Positions 36,101 through 48,100 of a stretch of 64,000 bases of DNA are shown here, piece by piece; position 1 is the stretch's first letter; each line of letters starts with the position of its first letter. Source of the DNA: Rhyacophila brunnea (taxonomy: Eukaryota; Arthropoda; Insecta; Trichoptera; Rhyacophilidae); contig JAGYXB010001569.1 in NCBI GenBank assembly GCA_022495005.1, positions 1,922,001 to 1,986,000 of the forward strand. Reading direction: 5' to 3'. Position numbers and translations under genes: made by a program. The notes under the pieces are model-generated. The model did no database searches and was not told the DNA's origin. It was given only the letters and a program-made list of their open reading frames with translations.

Positions 36101-39100
36101 GAAGCTCGAGTTGATATAAATAAAAAGGATTTCAAGTTATACACATTTATATTTTTATAAAAATCGATGTTTTTTTAAAATATATATAAAAAATATTAAA
36201 ACGATGAATTAGTCAAAAATCTACACCACATAAAATCTAAAACTTAATAAACTAAATTTTAATGATAATTATGACCATAAAATATAATGCAATAATAAGA
36301 TTTGACCCTGCAACGAATTCACATTTTATTACATTTTTTTACAATAATTGTAAGTTTATCTTTAAGAAAAAAAAAAATCTTTTTAATGTTTTCGGATACA
36401 TATTTATTAAATAATACAGTTGAAATTGTAAATTATCAAAAAAAAATCTCAAATTGCAAGCTTCGTATATTTCCGCTAGGTTCTCTGCTGGCATGCGTCT
36501 CCCCCTTAAGTCACGAATAGTAAGCTCTATGGATCGATTATTTTGACCATAAATTTCACTTCAAATATTCAAAATTGTTTTTTTTTTAATATACCTACCT
36601 ATTTGATCCTTAATAGGTAATAAAGTTTTAACGTTATTTTGTGGTATTAATTTATTACATTAAGCGAAAATTAATTGTACCTATTCATTGTCAGTGTGCA
36701 TTTACCATTATAATGATCGGTGAGTGTGCATAGTGACTGAAGATGCCGAAAGACAAATCTTGGGCCGCATATATAAGTTTCGTTAGGGTTCATCAGGTTG
36801 CAATAGTTTAGGTTTCATTAGTTTGTATTGGTCGCAAACGACTCGAATGGAATAGTACAAAACTTAAATTCATTACAATTATTTTAATCATGTGACATTT
36901 TAACAATATCAGGGGACATTGAAGATCTCCCACCACAAACTCCTTCGCGTTTATTATTAAAAAGTTATAGACAACACTGATAGTTCAAAAAATAAAACAA
37001 AATACTAATTATAATACATTTAGCGCGGGTTGAATATTTTTTCGTGCCTCTTCTGTTTGTACAGCATTATTATTTAACAGCGATTATTTAATTCTCTATC
37101 CGCATGCCTTTCGTCACCCACTGGATAAAATGATTATTTCAATGTCGTCAGTATTGGCCAATACACATGATGACCGTGATTGTTTTTAATGATTATTGTT
37201 TATCCTGTAATGTGGAATAGAATTACACAAGAGACCTACATTCTTACACAGTTACGGAGTTGAAACTTCCTAATGTGCTCTGATATCGACCGTTTCGTGA
37301 AACTGTGGGTAGGTCTTCCGTTTACTATAAAATGTCAAGATGAAGGCAATCATGGTAATAATATAAAGTCAAAGAATCCGTCTTTGTCTTATTTTTATTT
37401 CCATTAGGGTTTTCTTCAAGGTCCACTATAGTCAGACCGTGACATGAAACCAGTGACGTCCCTAGACAAAATGCCGCCCCTAGGCAGTGCCAAAATGCCG
37501 CCACATTTTTTATACAGTACATTTTATCATCCTTTCATGACTCCAATATCTAAGAATTGTGTTGTATGGATACATTACTAACAAGATATAGGTATCTATA
37601 CTACTAAATCTAACTTCTTGCTTCAATCAATAGACAATATTGCGAGTCTACGGTTTCAGATAGGTACATTTAAAAATACACCTGACAACTTCCATAACTC
37701 GCGAGTGACTGAAGAACGTGACGTCCAAGGACAACGGAAGTAAACTATACATCGCGAACCCGACAAAAAAAGTCCTGTTGAAAATTGTATAGTACTTATC
37801 TAATTAATAGATATATTTTGTTTCCAACCAGTGAGCTGATTTTTTGAATGGAAAGATATTTCCGTTATTACTCAGTTTAGGTAGCTTTCTATATATACCT
37901 AATGATTCTCCTCGATTTGCCGCCCTTTGAGTAACTGCCGCCCCCAAGCGACGCTCAATCTGCCTACCCCCACGGGGCGTCACTGCATGAAACTTTAAAC
38001 GGTCGTAGTTAAGTAAAGCACGTAAAGCTCATATCTACTTCGAATGCAATATTGTAAAATGTTTGTAGAAAATGATTATTATTGCTCTTCTTGGCCGAGG
38101 ATCGTGGCAATCTTGAAATTCTGTCATATTTTGAGCGACCAAGACTTTCCACCACTTTCGATCCTCCGCTTCTATCAGGGCAGAGTAAATGTTGCCCCCA
38201 GTCATCTGCTTCATTTAGTCGCTCCGACGCTCTTCTTCTGCTCCATCTTCCCTGGAGGCTACCCAAAACCGCCAGTCTCTCCAGCAGTTGCGAAGGGTGG
38301 AGGTAGGCTGTTAAGATCCGCCATAAATAATGCACACTAAATTTTATCAGTCATACGTATTTGTTTTCATTGAAAAAATTCTACAATAATTTACAGATGG
38401 TGTTGGTTACTTTTTAAAATCCAATTAAACCCTGCGAAACCAAGCAATAATCGTAATATAATAGTCAAAAAATACTCGTCTATCTATAAAATATCTAAAA
38501 TTACGCAATTAAATCATACATAACTTTGGATGTTTTATAGATAGAATAATATATTTTATCTATTTTAGTTTGGTTTAGACAGGGCTTAATGAATTGAATA
38601 AAATGAACCAACAATATGACATGTGTAATATGTATTCTTCTCTTCTTGGTCGTGCACTCATGGCTGAGGATCGTGACCACATTTAAATTTCGCCATCCTT
38701 TGAGCGACCAAGACTTTCCATCCTTCTCGATCTTCCGCTTCTCTCAGAGCAGAATGGATGGTGCCCCCAGTCAGCTCTTTCACTTGGTCGCTCCATCGCG
38801 CAGACGCTCTTCCTCTGCTTCGCCTTCCCTGGAGGCTACCCAAAACTACCAGTCTCTCCAGGTTGTCCGGGCCGCGCCTGGCAATATGTCCAAAAAACTG
38901 CAGAATTCTTCTCAGTCATATCGTCGAGAGCCGTTCCTTTATCTTCAGTCTCTGGATGATTGACTGGTTCGTCCTGTGCTCCCGTCCAAGAAATGCGAAG
39001 CATTCGGCGCCAACACCACATCTCAAAGGCATCGATTGCCTTCCGTTCTCTTGCCTTCAGGGTCCACGACTCGACTCCGTATAGAATATCGAGAACACTA

Positions 39101-42100
39101 ATGTTTGCACAAGCATCATTTTTGTGGCAATCGAAATTCCCCGATCCTTCCATATAGTGGTAAGACGTGTCATCACACTTTTTGCCATCTGTGTGCGCCT
39201 TCTTATTTCCATTAGACATTAGATTATATTATAAACTTGACAATTCTATGTATTAATAAATACTTTTTTTGTACTCGATAGAAATACTGAACAAATATAG
39301 AATTCTGAAATTTGACTACTCATTTTGACATTTCATATTGATTGCCATAATAATGGACGTATATATTAATAATTTTGTTGCTAGGACCCCCTTACAACCA
39401 ACAATAATAACTTTCCATACAAAACAGAATTAACAGAAAATGAATTCAATTCTGCTTAAAAATGGCTAAAAGTATTAAAAGAATGCATTATCGCCGTGTT
39501 CTGATATATTCTAAAAGTTTCAAATGTCTAGCTAGTCGGGAAGTTAGTTAAAAATCTTCAATCGTCCAATACAAATCTCCGACAAACAAGAAAAAATTTG
39601 TTCTGTACACCATTGTCCCCACAAAGGGGGGGCTGACAGGGCTCTAGCCTGGGGGCCCGGGCTCCGGAAGGGCCCGGTGTAGCGAGTCGACCAGATAAGT
39701 GATATAAATACACATCACAAATGCTTTCTAATAGTAAAAATGTCGCCTGCGGCGCTATTTTCCTTCAATAATGTTATTATTTAAAATTATCTGTTTGAAC
39801 GATACAATTTTTATTTCTGTATCGATAATCGACAACTCCATAATTCAAATGGATGTAAGTATTAAAATATAAAAAAAACACTAAAATATATACACATTAA
39901 TTTTTACCTCGTACACCATTTGCACAGAGCGTCACACTGTCTTTATCCTTAGCGATAGGTAGGGGGGCCCGCCAAAGATCCTAGCCTGGGGGCCCGCTTC
40001 AAGATGTGGGGGCCATGCTGTACACACAAGAAAAAATCTGTACCGGACAAACAAGAATACGAGCTAATAAAAACGTGGTAAAAAAAAAGAAATTGGAGTG
40101 AAAACAATATTGATGATTTATTACTTTTTAATGTCATCTAATAGGATCATTAATGACGTCTCGCAAATTAATTGAATTGTTTCAATTGCGTATTGTGTTG
40201 TTATTATTATAGGTAATTTACGAAATAAAAAGTTCTCAATTGTGTTTTTTTATTTTCTAATATTCTTTTAGGTAGAGTGGCAGGCAGGTAATTTGCGAAA
40301 ATTAACAATTTTCAGGTCAAAGAAATAAGCGGAAACTGTTGGTTTGAACAGCTGGTACACGACTGATGTGTCGCTTCGTTCACATTCCAAAACATGCCGT
40401 TGTGTATCTAATTACCTAAAAAGTATTGTCGGAAATTGTTTTTCTTTTTGTATATACCTATCCAATATAAGACAGTTATACTTAACCATAGTATCGCAGA
40501 CGTGACCACTTGGTTACATGTAAATTGTACGTATTACATTTAAACGTAGCACAGTTTGCCGTGAAATGATCTAGGTATCGGAAATAGGTATATGGCCGTA
40601 TGTTAAAGACCGTCCATCCTCTTTGGGTCGTATAGTACTGACATAAAATTCATGTCTAAAATAAAACGACGTTCTTGTCGGTTTACATTTTACAGGAAGC
40701 CAGCAGCAAACAAATTTTGAAAATAGCCGACATACTGGATTATTTTGTTAGGTTAGGTTAGGTTTTCATTCTTGAATTTATGAATTTTGACAAAATCAGC
40801 TATGAAAATTGAATTAATATTCATATTGAATCTAATAAAATTGGAGACCGTATGGCGTATAGTATAGTCATTTCTTTCCGATAAAAAGCTCACGGCGAAC
40901 TGTATTACGGTGAAATGTTTCACGTACAATTTACATGTACCTAACCAGGAAATTTATTACTTCGATACGTGGTGTTGGCGCCGACATGCGGGCACGACCA
41001 TCAAGACGCTGAACACGTCCTCTGGGACTGCCCGTTGATTGGATCCGACCTAGTGGAGCTGTTTGCCAGGGTCCGTCCACACACGGGCCCCATTGACCAC
41101 GCCGACTTGATATCAACCCAACCTATGCCAACTTTGAGGCATTTGAAAAATTTGCTGCGTCATATGGAGGACGGAATAATTCTGATCCCTCCTTAGATTC
41201 ATCACTTTCAACTCCTGTCTCCTCTGTTTCGGCAGAGTTTCAGTACACGGGTACAGAGGACACTTCATTTCATTAAAGATAAATGACGGCAGAGCAAGTC
41301 AAGATTCTTTTTATTTTCTAAAATTCTTTCTTTAAGCATTAAGGTGCATGGTTGCTACATTAGTCCCGTGTAGCATCGCTTCGGGACAAGGAAGTGTGGT
41401 TCTAGAATCTTTTCGTTCTGATACGTTAAGGCGGTCGTGCACAAACCGCGGCTGCATATAGGTAGGTACATGGCGGGTGGAGATGGGGCAACTCAAGTCA
41501 TTGGTTCGTATTTATTAAATAGGACACATGACGATAAAGGAACGGCCAATGACAATATGTCTGAGACACATTCTCCAGTTTTTTTTGGACTATTATACGG
41601 CGCGAACCAGATAACCTGGATACGAAGTAAAGGAAGAGCGCGCTGTTAGTAGCGGTCAAGCGAAGGAGCTAACTGGTGGGAATAGGACAATTGGGCGCCG
41701 CACTGTCGAATGAAATAAATAGACGTTTTATACAGAAAGTAGACGATTAATTTTATACAGTTTCTATCTACTACTTAGTAGTTTTAATATTTTTGCTCTT
41801 CGCATAATGTTTTTATTACGGATTGAGAATTATCACGCCTGAGGCTTTAAATAAAAATAAAAGAACTCCCTTCTCGTTGGAACTTAAACATATGCACAAT
41901 TAAATCATTATTTACATATACATATATAATTTAAATATAAACAATAATTCACGAACTTCTATTTATTTTCGAACAGCATTTGATTGCTTGGCGCCCAGTT
42001 GTCCGTCCCCAAATAGTCCTAACTGGGGGTAGCCTTTAGGCTACAGACACACGGCATTGCAGTAGACGTGCGTCGACGCAGGTCTCATTTGATTCCAATT

Positions 42101-45100
42101 GCATTCGATTAGAATCACCAGTTGGGTTTATTTTATCTAATTGGTGATTCTAATCGGATGTAATTGGAATCAAATAAAACCTGCGTCGACGCACGTCAAA
42201 CTCTGCCTTGAGAGAAGCAGATGACCGTGAGGGATTGACCCAGAAGAATCCGAATAGGTACATTAGTTTGTCATGAACCATTATACTCACAATTTTCACA
42301 ATACTTCTGATATAACCCCTTCTCAGCAACAATTCCCCCACCTCTTCTTCATTCTCAAGATTCTACGCTATTCATCTGGAGAACAAAACGACATTTGTTA
42401 CAACGTCCTACTAAAGAAATGCCGTATTATTTGTCCTTAACGGCAATCGGTATTTCCAAATGTCCATAATATATATTATCTATTATAAAAGATGTATTCT
42501 CATCTGAACGCGTTAACATCAATATTTATAGCTAAGTATAGCATTCAGGCTCTTAAAAATAATATGTCCAAGCATTTCTCGCTAATGCCCGACCTTCAGG
42601 TTTCTCCTGATCGAAATCAGAATTGGCGACCGCACGCCCACAAAGACAAAAACAAATCTTGTTTCTTCGTCATCAGACCAAATTTAAAAGACTTATCGAT
42701 CTTGCGATTGGATACTTGCCCGCGAAGCGTGGGTGCGTCTTGCAATGGCAATAAATTATATTTTTAACATTAATTAAACATGTTATTTCTACAAATTATT
42801 TTTATAATAATAATAAGAATAGTAGCGTTTCTGTTTATCGGTGACGTCCTGTGGGGGTAGGCAGATTGAGCGTCGCTTGGGGCCTGCAGTTACCCGAAGG
42901 GTAGAAAATCGAGGAGAATCATTATTTATATATTGCTATGAATAGCTACCTAAACTTAGTAATAACGGTAATATCTTTCCATTAGAATGTCAATAGGTAC
43001 ATACCTACCTACTTACATAATTTAAAATTTATCCAAATATGTTTGCTAGTTTGGAAGTAAAGTTGTCAGGCGTATTTTTAAATGTACCTATTTGCAAACG
43101 TAGACATTATCTATTGAAGCAGATATGGCGTATGGGTATCCATACATCACATTTCTTAGAGATTGGAGTCATGAAAGAATGATAAAAAGTACTGTAAGTG
43201 TAAAAAAATATGGCGGCATTTTGGCACTATCTAGGGGCGGCATTTTGTATAGGAATGTCACTGCTGTTTATAGAGTTGTAGGTCTCGAGCTCGAATCTCG
43301 CGGTCAGCAAATTCGTACGGTGATTTTCAATATGTTTTTTGCGTTTATGCGGATATGCATTGTATTTTTTCATGCGAAAATCGACCCAGTGTCCGGGCCA
43401 ACGTGGCGCAATTGACGGAAATTCAAAAAAACTCTTGGAACCTCAGAGTAATTATAATATATAGAGAGCACATATCTTTCGGCAAAATGAAGCCGTGTTC
43501 ATTGCGTATAACGCACAGTAGAACCTCGATTTTATTCTTATCAACTTAATTATGAAACGTTATACAATCGTGTTGCTTCTCAGTACGGCTACCAAATATA
43601 AACACAACATAGTTAACAATATTATGTTCTACTAAAATAACTAAAAATAATTACCACTTACTTTATATTTAACACAAAAAGCAATTTAGAATACAAAAAT
43701 CAATCGCCTACCGTAACTCAATTTGGAGAGCACTAATGAGCAGGTATTAATAAAAGCCAATAGTTAAGAGCATACTTCAGTGAAACGGCAAATAATTTTC
43801 AACCATAGGTGCGACGAATTTCGGACTCGCTGCTAATCGGAGAGCGGTAGTCGGGCTGTGAACACGTCAATTTCTTTTGTGATGGCGTCGGGGGAATTAA
43901 TTCTTAAATCGTGTAAAGATTACTAAAAAATGGTACCAATAGAACAATAAACATAACATTAAATGTACGCATGTTGAATTTTTATGAAAAATTATGTTCT
44001 GTTCTGCACGCGTCGTTTGCACAATCTTCGCGTCGCATAGTCACGATCGTTTTAGACCGTGCTCCAGCTGAAGTATAGCCTTAAAGTTTGTCGCAATTAA
44101 GCATGGCAGTCCTAGCATAGTGGTAATGCACAGGGCGCGATACCCAAAAGACGCAGGTTCGATTCCTGCCGGGTGTCTTACTTTTTTCGAAAAAAAAATT
44201 CTATTGGCAATATATTCTCATTAGTGTTTTCAAAATTAACGTATATATAATTTAATACAAATCTATATCTTCATTACAGGACGATGGCACAACGGAATAC
44301 CGTAACGTCCTGATGGTGCAGCCCCATCCACGACTGGTGACAGGCCGAGGGAAGTCTCATGAGGTCTCGTGCAAGCCTCCGCCACCGGCCGCGAGACACG
44401 TTGCCCCGATCGCCGCCGCTCCAAGAACTGCGCGCCTTACCGACATGAGACCAGGCGAAAAATTTGAGTAAGTAGCTTATTGTCTATCGCCTTATGTCAA
44501 GCCTCATTCTCTTCAACTTATCTGGCCAGCTCGGATGTGTATAGAATAAGCAACGAATCAATTCAATTATATACAATACACTCTCAGTAATCCGCCGCTC
44601 GATTATCCGACAACTACTATAATCCTTAGACTATAGATACATCCGCCGTTATTTTTACTAGTTGAAAGCACAAAATCAAGCTCTATAATTCGCCGGTATT
44701 CGATTTGTCAAATTCAGTAGTCCGCCGCGTACAAGTATACAACGCAGATGAGACGGGTTTATTTTGGAAACTTCTCCTTCGTAAAACGTACGTTCATCGC
44801 GAAGAAAGTAATGTACCAGGGAGGAAAGTGCCTAAGGACCGCATCACTTATGCCGTGCTCCAATACAACCAGGACACACAAAATTAAGCTTTTAGTCATA
44901 GGGAAAGACAGGAATCCTAAGCCATTCAAGAATATCTGCCTCACTGAACAACTGGTTGTGTTAAGTGATTTACTGTTTAATATTTAGTTAATAAACTTAG
45001 TTTATAAATATGTATAGTTTAGTAAAAAGGTACTTGATTTTCATTATAAACAGTGCTCGAAATGGAAAATTTAACGAACAGGAACGCTAATAATTTTTCA

Positions 45101-48100
45101 AAAATGTGCAATATTAGATATATCTAATATCTGTAATATAAAAAATCTTAGTTTTACATAATGTACTTTATAAAACATTTCCATCATCACCTTCACCCGA
45201 ATCAGTTGTTGGTAACATAAAAAATATATAATAATATAAGTTTACGAAATCGTTTACTCTATTTTTATTAAACTATTTTTACGAAATACCTGTTTTAATT
45301 TTTACCTTATTTTGTATGTGTGCACTATAATCCGCCGCTTTCACTAATTGGACACTTGTCTGGTTTATGGGGTGGCGGATTACTGAGAGAGTACTGTATA
45401 GGTATAATATTACGAGGCACCAAGGCCAAACGGCCTTTTGTCTCGTCATCATCTCTGTAGGACAGACCTACAAACTTATCTGAAGAATTGATGCGGATAC
45501 CACAGTCGAAAACTACCCAATCAAGACTTGCAACTGGACAGAATATTCTGACATTCTAATGACGTTTTCAAAATGGCGTCCATATGATAGTTCGTAGTTC
45601 AATTATTGACCGTCCTTCAGATAAGTTTGTAGGACTGTACATCAAGCCTCATCCTTTTCAACTTATCTGGTCAGCTCGGATATGTATAGAATGTAGAAGG
45701 TCTACATTAATTATATAGTTGTGCACTCATGTATTTTCGGAAACATGCCTAATACCCCATTTACACATGGATGGATTTACTATCGACAGTACCTAAGTAT
45801 TATCGCGGCCATAACAAGAAAATGTATGGGTAAACATGTGTTATCCTGCAGTTGGTAAGATTGCATGCATGAATCAAAAAAGTTTGGAAACTTCTGAATT
45901 TTCATGCGAAAGTAGGATTTTTCGATCTGCGCCGGCAAAAAAACGAACAATATTCATTTTGAGGTTAACCGATTTTCACTACTTGTCAAATAGTACCATA
46001 AAATGACAACATCGCGTCTCGCTCACTCTTAAAGAATGATATTGAAGAGACATTCAGTACTTTTACGCCACCACTGCATCGTAGTCGTTGGAAAAATATT
46101 TAATGTGCAAAAGATAATTCTAATTTGTTTATATTTTCTTCTAGTGTTTCAACACTCGGCTCTGACAAATTACCTGCTACCACAATGAAGATTTACAAAG
46201 GAGGCTTAGAAAATAAAGAGGTAAGAACTGAATGTTGTCATTTTTCTTCTCACAGCTCTAAATCAATCCCAGATTAATTTTTAATATGTAAAACGTGACT
46301 GAAATAAACTTATGAACAAGTCCGACATTGTAACAAATATTCACCACTCCTCCGAAGTGGATTTATTCATACAGTCTCTACTCTTTTTCAAGAGGGTACC
46401 CACCTAGGTCGTGGAATGTGTCCAGGAGTTTATTTTGGTCAAACAGGCAGAAGTTTTATTACCAGGTATAAAGAGCACATTGTCAGCTGAATGCAGAACT
46501 ATCCTAACTCATATTTGAAATATTTTGAAGGAGAGTTTTTGAAACAGTCTACTTCAGTTATTTATTATTTATATAGATAAGTGTATGCACCATTTGATGA
46601 AAACCTCAATACTCCTAATAAATTTGATGCATACATTTATCCATAAAAATAATAAATAATTTCAGTAAGTTGATTCAAAGAACTCTCTGCTAAAAAAAAT
46701 TAACGTAAGTTAGAATAAATTCTAATGAATTTAAGTTTTGTACTATTCCATTTGAGTCATTTTTTGCGACCCGGGTTTCGCCTTTCGGCATCTTCGGGCA
46801 CTGTGTAAACTCACCAAAAGGCAAATAAATACATACGTCTCAAACATACAAAACTTAAATCCATTAGAATTTAAATTAAAATTCTATCAAGTACCTTCGG
46901 TCGATAGTTCTGCATTCAGCTGACGACATGGAAAACAGGTAAGGTAGATTCACCATTCTCTTAGAGAATAACCATACTGTAAGTTCAATTACCTATTCAT
47001 TTTTCTATAACTGTGCATCATTTAACCTTACGGAGCAAGTTGAAATATATTAATACATTGGAAAAACAGTCCTGAGATGACCTTATTAATAGTGTAAATG
47101 TTAATCTGTTTAATAGTCCTGTCCTAAAACGGTTAGGTACTCAAAGATAATTAAGTCTGTTTCAATAAATGTTTCTAATATAATAAATGAATGCCAATAT
47201 AATAAATAAACTGTGCTAAATGAGAAGGAAAACATATATTAACACAATACACCTTCTTATTTTATCATGTCTATCTGTGCATGAATGTTCGTTGTCCGAA
47301 TCTGTAGGATTAATAAATTACTGTACTGTCCAGAGGAAAGGTTTATATGTTATAGCCTGAAACAGGTGTAAACATAAATAATTCAAATATTGTAAAATTA
47401 ACAAAAACAAAAAATGCTTCAAAACTATTGACAAAAATAAATTGTGTCTGGTAACGATCTAAAATGAAATTCTCTAGCTCCTTCCTCTCATCCCGGTCTG
47501 GTACCCCGTTTTCACGTGCATGGATTTACTGTTGACAGCATTAGTATTATCTCGGCCATAACAAGAAAATGTATGGGTAAACATGTATTATCTTGCAGTT
47601 GCAAGCTTGCATGCATGAATCAAAAAAGTTTGGAAGCTTCAAAATTTTCATGTGACAGTAGAGATTTTTTCGATCCGCGCCTGCGCAGTAGAACGATAGT
47701 GGCGAACCTGCCGGCATAAATACGAACTATACTCATTTTAAGGTTAACCTATTTTCATTACCTGTCAAATGGCACCATCAAATGACAACATCGAGCCTCG
47801 CTTACTCTTGAAGAATGAGATTGGAGAGACATTCAGCACTTTTACGTGTCAACAGTTATTGTCACGATAGTTTAAAATATGCACTATTGCTGCCAGTAAA
47901 TCCATGCACGTGTACATGCGCTATAGTTCAAACTTTATAAGTTCGTATCCAACTAGCCAGCAGCTTTTTGTGTGTCCCTGAGGTCATTTAGTGTCTCTTG
48001 TATACCACTGTATGACAGCATTAATTATTGTCTAGCCCTTTGCCATTTCACCTGCTTAGCGACCTCTATCACATCGCTCACTCTTGTCGGTTTCTTTCTA

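Larger units (their letters stand above)
41530..42245 (+). pseudogene. Reverse transcriptase C-terminus broken by two insertions
   Basis: The first part at 41,530-41,683 reads KERPMTICLRHILQFFWTI and then SGQVKEL-like sequence; the match resumes at 42,203 as SALREADDREG. Between them lie MITE-P (41,685-42,004) and a 133-bp palindrome (42,066-42,198). Same family as 38,640-39,205. Confidence 0.7.
44579..45396. mobile_element. Tigger/pogo-type DNA transposon, internally decayed
   Basis: Inverted termini CACTCTCAGTAATCCGCCGC and GGCGGATTACTGAGAGAGTACTG with TA on both sides. Encloses a broken jerky/Tigger transposase piece (44,729-44,957) and a MITE-A fragment at 45,051. At 818 bp it is far shorter than an autonomous copy. 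Confidence 0.85.
44497..45693. repeat. 53-bp direct repeat bracketing a transposon
   Basis: 44,497-44,549 and 45,639-45,693 are about 85-90% identical (TCAAGCCTCAT.CTTTTCAACTTATCTGG, CAGCTCGGAT.TGTATAGAAT). The two copies flank the Tigger element and MITE-S, indicating a local duplication in ZP intron 4. Confidence 0.75.

Noticed and set aside
38044..39157. Several plus-strand open frames of 65-115 codons
   Set aside because: Antisense shadows of two minus-strand reverse transcriptase C-termini.
42492..42767. 91-codon open frame
   Set aside because: No recognisable motif, no splice context, inside ZP intron 3.
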